NCBI GenBank assembly: GCA_902627735.1
Contig: CACOKI010000002.1
Location: forward strand, 36,673-100,672
Direction of reading: 5' to 3'
Source of the DNA: an uncultured Pelagibacteraceae bacterium
Lineage (GTDB): Bacteria; Pseudomonadota; Alphaproteobacteria; Pelagibacterales; Pelagibacteraceae
Length of the DNA stretch: 64,000 bases
Below are positions 32,570-42,119 of this stretch, piece after piece. The notes under the pieces were generated by a model. That model worked only from the letters and a program-made list of their open reading frames with translations. It was not told the DNA's origin and ran no database searches. How positions within the stretch are numbered: the first letter of the stretch is position 1; every line of letters begins with the position of its first letter. Both the position numbers and the translations under genes were made by a program.

Positions 32570-35562
32570 GTCAGTCATATCGATTAAAAAATGAAGGTTT
32601 AATAAATAGAAATAAAGAAATAATTTTCAAGTTTAATGGAAAAAAATATAAAGGATATGAAGGAGATACTTTAGCTTCAGCTTTACTTGCAAATGGAGTT
32701 CACTTAGTAGGAAGAAGTTTTAAATATCATAGACCAAGAGGTTTCTTTGGTGCGGGCGTTGATGAACCAAACGCGAAGTTGCAAATCCAATTAAATGGTC
32801 ACTCAGAACCTAATGTAAATGCTACAGAATTTGAATTAGTGGAGGGTGTTGAAGCTAGTAGTCAAAACTGCTGGCCTTCAGTAGAATTTGATATAGGAGC
32901 TGTAAATAATTTTTTGAATAGATTTTTTCCTGCTGGTTTTTATTACAAAACATTTATGTGGCCAAAAAGCTTTTGGTATAAAATTTATGAACCATTTATC
33001 AGAAAAGCGGCTGGACTTGGTATTGCATCTGTGGAGAAAGATAAAGAAAGATATGAACATAAATATGAATATTGTGATTTACTTGTTACTGGATCTGGCC
33101 CTGCTGGTTTATCAAGTGCCTATTCAGCTGCAAAGAATGGAGCAAAAGTTATTTTGGCTGAGGATAAACCAAGGTTTGGCGGGTCATTACTAACAGATGA
33201 TGTAACTATAGATAATTTATCAGGTAAAGACTGGGCAGATAAAATTATTACTGAGCTGAAAGAAATGCCTAACGTGATTGTTAAGAATAGATCACAGGTT
33301 TTTGGTTACTATGATCATAATATGATGGTTATGTTTGAAAGAACAGGGGATCATTTGAATGATAAACCTAAATATACTCCAAGACAAAGGTTATGGTATG
33401 TAAGAGCTAAAGAAGTATTGTTGTCCACAGGTTCAATAGAAAGACCGATAGTCTTTGGAAATAATGATACCCCTGGAGTATTTTTATCAGCTGCAGCAAA
33501 AGAATATATAAAAGTTTATGGAGTTTTGGTTGGTAAAAAACCTTTAATATTTACGAATAATGATAGTGCATATGAAACTGCCTTAGAGTTTAAAAAACAA
33601 GGTATTGAACCTATAATTTTAGATACAAGGGAGGAACAATCATCTGAATTAATAAACAGTGCAAAAAATCAAAATATTCAAATAAAATTTTGTCATGCTG
33701 TAATTGCTGCAAACGGATATAAAAAAGTTAGATCGGCACAAATTGGTAAATTGAATAAAGAGAAAACAGGATTTGAAAATATTCAAACTATTGAATGTGA
33801 TTGTATATGTGTATCAGGATTTTGGACTCCAACAGTCCATCTAGCATCACAATCAGGTAATAAACTTAAGTTTAATGATGATATAGATGCTTTTATTCCT
33901 GATAAATCAAAACAAAACGAAAAATCTGTAGGAGCTTCGAATGGAACTTTTACATTAAAGAAAACTTTAGAGGATGGATTTAAAACTGGATTTGAAGTCT
34001 CGAAAAATATAACTAATAATAACATTTCAACCTCAACTCCAAATTCAAATGAAACTAAGAAAAGTGTACATGATAAATTTTGGTGCTCTCCGTTACCTAA
34101 TGGGAAAAACTACAAACGTTTTGTAGATTTTCAAAATGATGTCGCGGTTTCAGATATTGAAGTTGCTTTACGGGAAGGTTATAGATCAATTGAACATGTT
34201 AAAAGATATACAACATTAGGAATGGCAACCGATCAAGGTCGTACTAGTAATCTTAATGGTCTTCAATTGGTTGCAAATGTTGAAAAAAAAATTGTTCCAC
34301 AAGTTGGCCATACAACTTTCAGACCACCATTTACTCCTATTACGATAGGTACAATTGTTGGAAGAGAAATAGATATGGAATATATGCCAACAAGAAAAAC
34401 GCCAATGCACACATGGCATGAAAAAAATAATGCAGTTTTTGTTGATGCGGGTGCTTGGAAGAGACCAAGATATTACAAACAAGGTAATGAGTCTTTATTT
34501 GAGGCTTCGAAAAGAGAAGCAAAAAATGTTAGAGACCATGTAGGTATTTGTGATGTAACTACTTTAGGAAAAATTGATATTAAAGGACCAGACTCAGCAG
34601 AATTTTTAAATAGAGTTTATACCAATGCATGGTTAAAGCTTCCAATTGGTAAAGCAAGATATGGCGTTATGCTGAGAGAAGATGGAATAGTAATGGATGA
34701 TGGAACTACAACTAGAATTTCTGAAAATCACTATCACATGACAACGACAACAGCACAGGCAGCGAATGTGTTGTCTCATTTGGAATATTATCTTCAAATT
34801 GTTTGGCCAGAGTTAAATGTAAACGTTATATCAACAACCGAGCAATGGGCTGGAGCTGCACTTGCAGGCCCTAAATCAAGAGATGTATTAGCAAAATTAT
34901 TTCCTAATCTTGATGTAACTAATGAATCTCTACCATTTATGGGTTACATGGAAGGAGATTTATTTGGTGTAAAAGCAAGAATATTTAGAATTTCATTTTC
35001 AGGAGAGCTTGCATACGAAATTAATGTTGAGTCTGATTACGGTCTTTATATGTGGGAGAAAATGATCGAAATTGGTAAAGAATTTAATATCCAGCCTTAT
35101 GGAACTGAAGCATTATCAACATTAAGAATCGAAATGGGTCATGTAGCTGGACCTGAACTCGATGGAAGAACTATTCCTTATGACGTTTCTTTAGAAGGTT
35201 TACTGTCAAAGAAAAAAGATTTTATTGGTAAAAGGTCTTTGCAAAAAGAAGCATTTAATAAAAATGATAGGCAAAAAATAGTTGGTCTTGTTCCAACAGA
35301 TAAAAAATCTAGTATACCAGAGGGCTCACATTTAGTTTTAGATAAAAATGCCAAACTTCCGAATCCAAAATTAGGACATGTATCTTCATCTTGTTGGAGT
35401 GTAGAAAATAATAATCCTTTTTCTTTGGCAATAGTAAAAGATGGAAAAAATATGATTGGTAAAAAATTATTTGCAGTATCTCCATTAAAAAATACCGCTA
35501 TAGAGGTTGAAATAATCTCTTCTCATTATGTTGATCATGAAGGAAAGAGAGTTAGATCATGA
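32566..35562 (+). CDS. soxA: Sarcosine oxidase / N-methylglutamate dehydrogenase alpha-type subunit
   Basis: A 998-residue multidomain subunit. Residues about 15-100 form a 2Fe-2S-ferredoxin-like fold (FKYHRPRGFFGAGVDEPNA) that lacks the cluster, as in SoxA. From about 165, a pyridine-nucleotide binding domain begins with LLVTGSGPAGLSSAYSAAKNG. From about 600, a GcvT-type folate domain follows (GICDVTTLGKIDIKGPDSAE, GAALAGPKSRDVLAKL, RISFSGELAYEINVES), transferring the oxidised methyl to THF. It overlaps soxD and soxG by 4 bases each. The MgdC reading is equally consistent. Confidence 0.9.
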   Translation: MSQSYRLKNEGLINRNKEIIFKFNGKKYKGYEGDTLASALLANGVHLVGRSFKYHRPRGFFGAGVDEPNAKLQIQLNGHSEPNVNATEFELVEGVEASSQNCWPSVEFDIGAVNNFLNRFFPAGFYYKTFMWPKSFWYKIYEPFIRKAAGLGIASVEKDKERYEHKYEYCDLLVTGSGPAGLSSAYSAAKNGAKVILAEDKPRFGGSLLTDDVTIDNLSGKDWADKIITELKEMPNVIVKNRSQVFGYYDHNMMVMFERTGDHLNDKPKYTPRQRLWYVRAKEVLLSTGSIERPIVFGNNDTPGVFLSAAAKEYIKVYGVLVGKKPLIFTNNDSAYETALEFKKQGIEPIILDTREEQSSELINSAKNQNIQIKFCHAVIAANGYKKVRSAQIGKLNKEKTGFENIQTIECDCICVSGFWTPTVHLASQSGNKLKFNDDIDAFIPDKSKQNEKSVGASNGTFTLKKTLEDGFKTGFEVSKNITNNNISTSTPNSNETKKSVHDKFWCSPLPNGKNYKRFVDFQNDVAVSDIEVALREGYRSIEHVKRYTTLGMATDQGRTSNLNGLQLVANVEKKIVPQVGHTTFRPPFTPITIGTIVGREIDMEYMPTRKTPMHTWHEKNNAVFVDAGAWKRPRYYKQGNESLFEASKREAKNVRDHVGICDVTTLGKIDIKGPDSAEFLNRVYTNAWLKLPIGKARYGVMLREDGIVMDDGTTTRISENHYHMTTTTAQAANVLSHLEYYLQIVWPELNVNVISTTEQWAGAALAGPKSRDVLAKLFPNLDVTNESLPFMGYMEGDLFGVKARIFRISFSGELAYEINVESDYGLYMWEKMIEIGKEFNIQPYGTEALSTLRIEMGHVAGPELDGRTIPYDVSLEGLLSKKKDFIGKRSLQKEAFNKNDRQKIVGLVPTDKKSSIPEGSHLVLDKNAKLPNPKLGHVSSSCWSVENNNPFSLAIVKDGKNMIGKKLFAVSPLKNTAIEVEIISSHYVDHEGKRVRS

Positions 35563-36143
35563 TGAATATTTCAGCTCTAAACTTTATTCATAAAATTGGA
35601 AAATTTGGCGATCATAATGGAAAAAATGATGAAACTTTATTAAAAGTCTCTGAATTAAATAAATTATTGATATTTCAAATCGCTAAATTTAAAAATTCTG
35701 ATTTTGATATTTCTAAAATAAAAGTAGATGGATTAAATCTTCCATCATCATTAAAATCATCTTCTAATTCGAATACAAGGGTATTATGGTTTGGGCCTGA
35801 CAATTGGTTAGTTTTTTCATCTGATTTAAATTTAATTGAAAAAGAAAAAAAACAATTTAATGAATTAGACTTTGCTATAACTGATATTTCACATTCAAGA
35901 GCTATAATTGAATTAGAAGGAAATTTGGTTAACGAAGTTTTAAAAAAAGGATGTCCTTTGGATATTAATTCTTTTAAAGAAGGTGATTGTGCAAACTCAG
36001 TTTATAACGGAATAACAGTTACAATTGACTTTGTCTCAGATAATCCTAAAAAAGTAAGAATATCTGGTTTAAGAAGTTTTGGTGAATCTCTTCATCACTC
36101 AATTACTGACTCTTGTTTAGAATTTGGATATAAATCAATTTAG
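35559..36143 (+). CDS. soxG: Sarcosine oxidase / N-methylglutamate dehydrogenase gamma-type subunit
   Basis: A 194-residue SoxG/MgdD-like protein with a GcvT-related N-terminal domain fold. WFGPDNWLVFSSD, TDISHSRAIIELEG, KGCPLDINSF and the C-terminal RSFGESLHHSITDSCLEFG match the family. It ends the four-gene operon. The start ATG overlaps the soxA stop, with a second ATG directly after; either could be used. It converges with the EamA transporter gene two bases away. Confidence 0.85.
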   Translation: MMNISALNFIHKIGKFGDHNGKNDETLLKVSELNKLLIFQIAKFKNSDFDISKIKVDGLNLPSSLKSSSNSNTRVLWFGPDNWLVFSSDLNLIEKEKKQFNELDFAITDISHSRAIIELEGNLVNEVLKKGCPLDINSFKEGDCANSVYNGITVTIDFVSDNPKKVRISGLRSFGESLHHSITDSCLEFGYKSI

Positions 36144-36145
36144 AT

Positions 36146-36994
36146 TTATTTTCGGGTAGCAATATAAACTCCAGTAGATGCAATTAGAAAACCAACAAGA
36201 TCTATTTTAGTTAATATTTCATCAAGAAAAAACCATCCCATAAAAGCAGAAACTGCAGGAATTAAAAAAAATATTGAAACTGTTTTACTTGCAGAATTTT
36301 TTTTGATTAAAAACATTAATATCGTAAAAGCTCCAAAAGAGACTAAAAATATTTGGTGGCTCATAGCTATTATAAAGGTTGTTGAAAAATTTATAAAAGG
36401 TTTTGCAAAAAAAATGACTACTAAAACATGAAATAAACATCCACCAGCAGCTTGATAAAAGTTACTAACTGATAAAGGTAACTTATTACTTAATTTCTTT
36501 TGCCAGATTGTAGACGTAGTAATTGAAATCAAAGCGATTACAGTCGCTACCAAACCTAAAACAGGTATTTTTGAACCCAAATCAAAACCTAAAACTAAAA
36601 TAGCACCAACAAAACCAAGAAGTGCACCAATCCACTGTTTGATTGTAATTTTTTCATTTAAAATAGGGCCACTAAGTACATTTGTTAAAATTGGTTGTAG
36701 AGTTACTATTAAAGCAGCTATTCCAGCAGGCATCCCAATCGAAATAGAAAAAAAAACTCCCCCTAAATAAAATCCGTGAAAAAGAACTCCACTAAGAACC
36801 GACTCTATAAGATTATCTCTTTTGATTGTGATTGAATTTTTTGAGTAAAGACAAAAAAAATAAAATCCAATAGCCACTAAGAAAAATCTAAATGCTAGTG
36901 CAGAAAATGGATCACTATTATCTACAATTGGTTTGGTGGTTATGAAAGCTGATGACCATAACAAAATAAATATAAACGGATAAATTCTGATCAT
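36146..36994 (-). CDS. DMT-superfamily (EamA) transporter
   Basis: A 282-residue inner-membrane protein with ten predicted helices and two EamA repeats; the first repeat starts FIFILLWSSAFITTKPIVDN, the second LGLVATVIALISITTSTIWQKK. The start at 36994 is preferred because the hydrophobic first helix follows it immediately; a start at 37036 would add 14 charged residues. The substrate is unknown for most EamA proteins (metabolite or amino acid export is common). Divergent from the lipoprotein gene. Confidence 0.87.
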   Translation of the reverse strand: MIRIYPFIFILLWSSAFITTKPIVDNSDPFSALAFRFFLVAIGFYFFCLYSKNSITIKRDNLIESVLSGVLFHGFYLGGVFFSISIGMPAGIAALIVTLQPILTNVLSGPILNEKITIKQWIGALLGFVGAILVLGFDLGSKIPVLGLVATVIALISITTSTIWQKKLSNKLPLSVSNFYQAAGGCLFHVLVVIFFAKPFINFSTTFIIAMSHQIFLVSFGAFTILMFLIKKNSASKTVSIFFLIPAVSAFMGWFFLDEILTKIDLVGFLIASTGVYIATRK

Positions 36995-37129
36995 TTTAGG
37001 TTTTATAAAAAAATTATGCTTACATTTGATTCTCAAATTTAGTTAAATTTGTCCATGAAAATAAAGCTTTTAAAGATTAATTTAAATACTACCTTGAGTT
37101 GTAAATTAAAATGCTTAAAGTTCTTTAAA

Positions 37130-37441
37130 ATGATTTATAAAAAAATAACTTTGGGATTATTTTCTTTGATATTTTTAGGGGCTTGCACAACACCTACAGC
37201 TATGTTGGGACCAGCTTATACTCTAACTTCATCAGGTAATGTGCTTCAAGCAGGTTTCTCTTATGGATCTAGTGAACTTGTTACAATGTATACTGGTAAA
37301 ACACCGATGGAAAATGTAATTGAAATTACTTCAATTGAAAATAATATTCAAAAGAATACTCTTGAAAGTCATGATTTCAAAGCTTTAGTCATAAGTAGAG
37401 TTGAAAAAGCTAACAGAATTTTAAATAACTCTAATCGATAA
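37130..37441 (+). CDS. Small lipoprotein
   Basis: A 103-residue protein with a lipoprotein signal: a basic start (MIYKK), hydrophobic core and lipobox LGAC (cysteine at residue 19). The start at 37130 is chosen because the signal peptide begins there; upstream in-frame ATGs would place 27 extra residues before it. The mature part has YTLTSSGNVLQAGFSYGSSELV and a C-terminal helix (DFKALVISRVEKANRIL). Family not recognised. Its 3' end overlaps the convergent gene by 11 bases. Confidence 0.8.
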   Translation: MIYKKITLGLFSLIFLGACTTPTAMLGPAYTLTSSGNVLQAGFSYGSSELVTMYTGKTPMENVIEITSIENNIQKNTLESHDFKALVISRVEKANRILNNSNR

Positions 37442-37871
37442 TATTTAATTCAATTAAATCTATTTGTTTAGTTTCTTTGCACCATAATTCATAGCTTTCA
37501 CACATTCTCCAGAGATGATCAAATGCTCTTTGAGAAATTTCTAGAGGAAAATGACTTTTTGCATAATACAAATTAGGAAATTGAATTAATTGCTTAATCA
37601 TCATATCTTTCTGTATGTTGAGTAATTTTATTGTTTCATTAGGTATTTTTTTTTTAGTTTTTTTATCTACAAAATTATTTTGCTCTAATTCTTTGAACCA
37701 TTTATCATGGAATTTACCACTACTAACAAGATTATAGGTATCTGAACCAATGAATGTATCAAAAGCATCTAAAGTTGATAAATCAGGATTTTTTTTTTTA
37801 ATTTCTACTATTTCATCATAGATTTTTTTAGCAACAAACAAAATATATGGACGATCTTTAGATTGTTTCAT
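37431..37871 (-). CDS. Hypothetical protein, 146 aa
   Basis: A soluble, mostly helical-looking protein with YILFVAKKIYDEIVEIKKKN, DAFDTFIGSDTYNLVSSGKF and a C-terminal segment rich in Trp/Cys (FDHLWRMCESYELWCKE). No signal peptide or membrane segment. Its ATG is next to the stop of the upstream racemase gene (no gap), so they are probably cotranscribed. No family recognised; a metabolic accessory role to the racemase is only a guess. Confidence 0.65.
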   Translation of the reverse strand: MKQSKDRPYILFVAKKIYDEIVEIKKKNPDLSTLDAFDTFIGSDTYNLVSSGKFHDKWFKELEQNNFVDKKTKKKIPNETIKLLNIQKDMMIKQLIQFPNLYYAKSHFPLEISQRAFDHLWRMCESYELWCKETKQIDLIELNIID

Positions 37872-38618
37872 CTATTTTTTGTATTTTTTCATAGCAGCAT
37901 TAGCTAGAATTAAATTTGGATCTAAAAAAATTTTTGAAGATTTAACAGTTTCAATCGATTTAAAGGCAAAAATTGCTATTGGTAATTCAGTGCAGCCAAG
38001 AATAATTTTTTTACATTTATTTTTGATTAAATAATTTATTGCGGGTTGAATTACTTTAGAGGCTTTTTTAACTTCACCCATTTTTACATATTTAATTGCT
38101 TTATTTACACATCTTTTTTGAAGATTGTTATTTGGAAAAAATAATTCATAGTCATTATCAAAAATTTTATCATAAACTTTAGTTTTTAAAGTACCTTCTG
38201 TTGCCAACAAACCTATTCTAGAATTTTTTTTGCAGTTTTTCTTGGTATGATTGAATACTTCTTTAGGCATATTTATAATTGGAATTTTTATTTTTTTTTG
38301 AAGATCTTGGTACCAATAGTGAGCAGTATTACATGGTATCACAATAAATTTACATTTTGATTTTTCTAATTTTTTACATCCATCAATTAAACTATCTAAT
38401 ACTTTTTCATATTTTCTTTTTGAAGAAATATTTTTTGATTTATCAGAAAGCACACCTGTAGTTTTTCCAATAGACTCTGGTCTTCCAGGGATATTAGATT
38501 TATTATATAGATAAAATAATGGATAATCTTGATCAATCTTTCCTCTGTATTGGATCGCTAATTTATTACAGAAATCCAATCCAGCTTGTGTTCCCATCCC
38601 TCCAAGAATACCAATCAT
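37872..38618 (-). CDS. Aspartate/glutamate racemase family protein
   Basis: A 248-residue cofactor-independent racemase-family enzyme. Both catalytic cysteines are in place: VIPCNTAHYWY (N-terminal half) and LGCTELPIAIF (C-terminal half). The start MIGILGGMGTQAG is the standard family beginning. Middle residues KCVNKAIKYVKMGEV separate the lobes. Substrate (Asp, Glu or another acidic amino acid) not inferable. Upstream of the 146-aa gene and downstream of cspA. Confidence 0.85.
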   Translation of the reverse strand: MIGILGGMGTQAGLDFCNKLAIQYRGKIDQDYPLFYLYNKSNIPGRPESIGKTTGVLSDKSKNISSKRKYEKVLDSLIDGCKKLEKSKCKFIVIPCNTAHYWYQDLQKKIKIPIINMPKEVFNHTKKNCKKNSRIGLLATEGTLKTKVYDKIFDNDYELFFPNNNLQKRCVNKAIKYVKMGEVKKASKVIQPAINYLIKNKCKKIILGCTELPIAIFAFKSIETVKSSKIFLDPNLILANAAMKKYKK

Positions 38619-38642
38619 AATTTTAATTTTATCTAGAATAGA

Positions 38643-38698
38643 TTATTGGCTATAAAAATAAACAATTCTTTAAATTATTAAATCGATATAGCCAATAA
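38643..38698. repeat. Perfect 11-bp inverted repeat downstream of cspA
   Basis: TTATTGGCTAT (38643-38653) and ATAGCCAATAA (38688-38698) can form a stem around a 34-base AT-rich loop, in the gap between cspA and the racemase gene. It could act as a weak terminator or mRNA-stabilising hairpin for cspA; there is no T-run to make a confident terminator call. Confidence 0.5.
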
Positions 38699-38713
38699 AT
38701 TATATAATGAAAA

Positions 38714-38920
38714 TTATGCAGTTTTTAAGTTAACTGCTGAAGGACCTTTAGGACCATCTTCAACATCGAAAGTCAAAGCTTGACCCTCATCTAAACCGTT
38801 CATACCAGCATCTCTTACTGCTGAAACATGTACAAACACATCTTTTTCTTTATCTTCTCTTTCAATAAAACCATATCCTTTGGTTGGATTGAACCACTTT
38901 ACTTTTCCTTGTAGACTCAT
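38714..38920 (-). CDS. cspA: Cold-shock domain protein
   Basis: A 68-residue single-domain OB-fold protein. RNP1-like [10 protein letters not shown] and RNP2-like [13 protein letters not shown] motifs, the [10 protein letters not shown] opening and the [20 protein letters not shown] end are diagnostic. It binds single-stranded RNA/DNA as an RNA chaperone. The upstream 116-base gap (to 39036) is AT-rich and may hold its leader. Confidence 0.94.
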   Translation of the reverse strand: MSLQGKVKWFNPTKGYGFIEREDKEKDVFVHVSAVRDAGMNGLDEGQALTFDVEDGPKGPSAVNLKTA

Positions 38921-39036
38921 ATTTTTTTCTTACTTATTGTTACGTTAATTTATTACTTATAATTAAGTAATTTACGCTTTCTTTAGAATTTTATGACTTT
39001 TGTCAACAAAATAGATGTATTTATGAGTATTTAATC

Positions 39037-39504
39037 TTATTCGTTGCTTATTAGTTTCGTTAAATAAAGCGAATTAACATCAGTTTTGTAATGTGCAAAT
39101 GGCTCACATAATTCAAAATTGCATTTTTTAAATAGTTTTCTTGCTGGCTCAAAAAATTTTCCTGCTCCAGTCTCAATACTTATTCTCTTTATATTTAGTT
39201 TTTTTGCTTCACTTATAAGGTGATTTATTACTTTTATGCCATTTCCTTTATTTCTAAAATTGTCATGAATTCTAATAGATTTAAATTCACCATGCTCCTC
39301 ATTTAAAAACTTTAACGCACCACAACCCATCAATTGGTCATTTTCCCATAAACTCCAGAATTTTATAGAAGATACTTGTAAACCAGGAATATCTAAAACA
39401 TGCGCACTTCCTTCTGGTGATGCTGCTCTAAGTTCGATAAAATGTTTACTAAGAAGTTCGTTAACTTCGGGATGATCAAAATTTCCTTCAACTGATTTAA
39501 TCAT
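39037..39504 (-). CDS. GNAT-family N-acetyltransferase
   Basis: A 155-residue GNAT protein. The beta-strand/acetyl-CoA region HGEFKSIRIHDNFRNKGNGI, where RNKGNGI corresponds to the Q/R-x-x-G-x-G/A loop, is clear, followed by INHLISEAKKLNIKRISIETG. Substrate unknown. Its start overlaps the purK stop by 4 bases, so it is carried on the pur transcript. Confidence 0.85.
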   Translation of the reverse strand: MIKSVEGNFDHPEVNELLSKHFIELRAASPEGSAHVLDIPGLQVSSIKFWSLWENDQLMGCGALKFLNEEHGEFKSIRIHDNFRNKGNGIKVINHLISEAKKLNIKRISIETGAGKFFEPARKLFKKCNFELCEPFAHYKTDVNSLYLTKLISNE

Positions 39505-40550
39505 TTGTACAGAGTTGTTATATGACCCATTTTTCTTTTATTTTTTACCTCTTTTTTCAAATAATCAAAGAAAAATTCATTATCATTAAACTTTATTTTT
39601 TTTCTATAAGGCTCTATTTGATCACCTATTAGATTAATCATTTTTGCATTAGATAACTTTTTCAATGGAATTTTTTCAAGTGAGCAAACAGCTCTAATGT
39701 GGTTTTCAAACTGACTTATATTATATGCATTAATGGTCAAATGACCTGAATTATGAACTCTTGGAGCTATTTCATTAACATATAAATTTTCATTTCTATC
39801 TATAAAAAACTCCACACATAAAGTTCCAATATATTTTAATTCCTCAGAAATATTAATTGCCCAATCTTTTGATTGGTTGAATATATCTTTACTAATTTCA
39901 GCTGGTATTTTTGAATATTTTAATATTTGGTCCTCATGAACATTTTCTATTGGTTCATAAACTACATAATTATTACTACCAAATCTTGTGACAATAACTG
40001 AAATTTCTTTTTTAAGTTTTACAAGTTTTTCTAAAATATATTCTTTTGAAAAATCAATTTTCAAAGATTGAATATCTTCAATTCTTTTAATTGGGTATTG
40101 ACCTTTGCCGTCGTATCCTAAAGTAGTTGTTTTTAAAATCCCTGGAATAAAATCTACTAAAGATTCTAATTCTGATTTTTTTTTAACAGATGAATATTTT
40201 GTAGTTCTAATATTTAATTTATTTATAAAATCTTTTTCAGATAATCTATGTTGTATCAATTTATTTATAGAAGGTTTTGGTAAAACAGGTTTTTCTTTAT
40301 TGATTTCATTGAGAGTTTCGTAGGGTATATTTTCAAATTCATAAGTAATTAAATTTACTTTATTAGCAAATTCCAAAATTTTTTTTTTATCATCATATTT
40401 ACCAAATATGAATTCATCACAAAAATTTTGTGCAGGAGCGTTTATATCATCACAATAAACAATTGTTTTAATATTTATCTTTTTAGCTGCAGCTGACAAC
40501 ATACTCCCAAGTTGACCACCACCAATAATACCCAAATATATTTGAGACAT
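39501..40550 (-). CDS. purK: 5-(carboxyamino)imidazole ribonucleotide synthase
   Basis: A 349-residue ATP-grasp enzyme of purine synthesis: AIR + ATP + bicarbonate gives N5-CAIR. The N-terminal LGIIGGGQLGSMLSAAAKK, TTLGYDGKGQYPIK, EKLVKLKKEISVIVTR and EIAPRVHNSGHLTINAY match PurK. Encoded just downstream of purE (5-base gap) and overlapping the acetyltransferase gene by 4 bases. Confidence 0.95.
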   Translation of the reverse strand: MSQIYLGIIGGGQLGSMLSAAAKKINIKTIVYCDDINAPAQNFCDEFIFGKYDDKKKILEFANKVNLITYEFENIPYETLNEINKEKPVLPKPSINKLIQHRLSEKDFINKLNIRTTKYSSVKKKSELESLVDFIPGILKTTTLGYDGKGQYPIKRIEDIQSLKIDFSKEYILEKLVKLKKEISVIVTRFGSNNYVVYEPIENVHEDQILKYSKIPAEISKDIFNQSKDWAINISEELKYIGTLCVEFFIDRNENLYVNEIAPRVHNSGHLTINAYNISQFENHIRAVCSLEKIPLKKLSNAKMINLIGDQIEPYRKKIKFNDNEFFFDYLKKEVKNKRKMGHITTLYK

Positions 40551-40555
40551 ATATT

Positions 40556-41047
40556 TTATTTAGGTTTCTTTTTAACAGATTTTGTTTGTACTAATCTAAA
40601 ATTCTCTATTTTTTTTCTTACCTTTAAATTATTATTTGCAATTATAGAAGCTGCTAGCAGAGCTGAATTAATTGCTCCATCCTCGCCAATAGCTAAAGTT
40701 CCTACAGGAATACCTTTAGGCATTTGGGCAATTGATAACAGGCTATCTATTCCTTTAAGCTTTTTACTCTCAATAGGAACGCCAAGAACTGGAATAGTTG
40801 TTAAAGCTGCAATCATACCTGGCAAGTGTGCGGATCCACCGGCTCCAGCAATAATAACCCCAAATTTATTTTTTTTAGCCGAAGTTGCAAATTCATACAT
40901 TCTTTTTGGAGTTCTGTGTGCTGAAACTATCTTCGTTTCAAATTTAATACCAACATTTTTAAGTACTTTTTCAGCTAATTTCATTGTTTTATAGTCAGAT
41001 TGGCTACCCATAACAATAGCGACTTTAAGATTTTTATTCTTTTTCAT
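40556..41047 (-). CDS. purE: 5-(carboxyamino)imidazole ribonucleotide mutase
   Basis: A 163-residue class I PurE converting N5-CAIR to CAIR. The motifs IVMGSQSDYKTMKLAEKVL, SAHRTPKRMYEFA (catalytic His) and GAGGSAHLPGMIAALTTIPV are diagnostic. A lysine-rich tail (KSVKKKPK) extends the end. First gene of the purE-purK-acetyltransferase unit. Confidence 0.96.
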   Translation of the reverse strand: MKKNKNLKVAIVMGSQSDYKTMKLAEKVLKNVGIKFETKIVSAHRTPKRMYEFATSAKKNKFGVIIAGAGGSAHLPGMIAALTTIPVLGVPIESKKLKGIDSLLSIAQMPKGIPVGTLAIGEDGAINSALLAASIIANNNLKVRKKIENFRLVQTKSVKKKPK

Positions 41048-41151
41048 GAGTTTTTTTAGTTTAAAATTTATTTCAATATTAAATTAAAATTTCAATAAAA
41101 TAAATAGAATTTAAAAAAACATATTGATATGGTTTAAACAAAATTAACAAA

Positions 41152-42117
41152 ATGAAATTTAAAATTGACAATCTGCAGTATTGTAATTGGACAAGAGATG
41201 TATTTCAGATAAATAGAGAAGCAGGTCTTGATGCAGTGCACGTTACAATAGTCTATCATGAAGATTTTAATGAACTTGGCAATCAAATTAAGAAGTGGGA
41301 CAACTTATTTAAAGATAATTCAGATCTAATATTTCAAGGTAAAAATTTTAAAGACATAGAAAAAGCAAACAATGAAAAAAAAACAGCTATTTTTTTTGGT
41401 TTTCAAAATTGTTCTCCTATTGAAGATGACATCAATCTAGTTGAGAAAGTTCATGAATTAGGGTGTCGATTTATGCAATTAACTTATAACAATCAATCAT
41501 TATTAGCTACGGGTTGTTATGAAAAAATAGATAGTGGTGTTACAAATTTTGGTAGAGAGGTAATAAAAGAAATGAATAGAGTAGGCGTTGTAGTTGACAT
41601 GTCTCATTCAGCTGAGAAGAGCACCTTTGATGCTATTGATCTTAGCGAAAAACCTATTGCGATAACACATGCCAACCCTTCATTTTGGCATCCAGCCAAA
41701 AGAAATAAATCCTCGGAATTACTAAAAGTTCTAAGTGAAAGTGGTGGAATATTAGGATTGTCTTTATATCCTCATCACTTAAAAAATAACACAAACTGTA
41801 CCATTGAAAGTTTTTGTGAAATGGTTGCTAGAACAGCAGAGATAATGAATATCAAAAATATTGGAATAGGATCTGATCTTTGCTTGAACCAACCAGATAA
41901 CGTTGTTGAATGGATGAGAAATGGAACATGGTCGAAAAAAAAAAATTATGGAGAGGGTACTAAGAATAAACCTGGTTTTCCAAAACAACCAGAATGGTTT
42001 GAAGATGCTAGAGGTTTTGTAAATATAGAAAAAGGATTAAGAAAAATAGGTTTTAAAGAAACGGAAATTGACGGAATACTTGGTAATAATTGGTATAACT
42101 TTTATAAGATAATTTAA
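41152..42117 (+). CDS. M19 (membrane dipeptidase)-like protein lacking some metal ligands
   Basis: A 321-residue TIM-barrel protein of the renal dipeptidase family. Later zinc-ligand histidines look intact: VVVDMSHSAEKST and AITHANPSFWHP, and GIGSDL fits the later Asp site. The first H-x-D pair of M19 is absent (the N-terminus reads NLQYCNWTRDVF) and the bridging glutamate region IEGGHA appears as FFGFQNCSPIE. It may bind one metal or have another reaction. It heads a tight run with a 553-aa unknown, DUF3726 and a CxxC microprotein (gaps of 2 and 3 bases, then overlap). Ordinary dipeptidase action is not assumed. Confidence 0.75.
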   Translation: MKFKIDNLQYCNWTRDVFQINREAGLDAVHVTIVYHEDFNELGNQIKKWDNLFKDNSDLIFQGKNFKDIEKANNEKKTAIFFGFQNCSPIEDDINLVEKVHELGCRFMQLTYNNQSLLATGCYEKIDSGVTNFGREVIKEMNRVGVVVDMSHSAEKSTFDAIDLSEKPIAITHANPSFWHPAKRNKSSELLKVLSESGGILGLSLYPHHLKNNTNCTIESFCEMVARTAEIMNIKNIGIGSDLCLNQPDNVVEWMRNGTWSKKKNYGEGTKNKPGFPKQPEWFEDARGFVNIEKGLRKIGFKETEIDGILGNNWYNFYKII

Positions 42118-42119
42118 GC

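Noticed and set aside
34216-34522. Antisense frames inside soxA
   Set aside because: Shadow frames of the 998-aa alpha subunit; no independent start signal.
31043-36143. Firm choice between sarcosine oxidase and N-methylglutamate dehydrogenase
   Set aside because: The families are homologous and share all visible motifs. mgsABC makes the second likely, but no residue seen here decides it.
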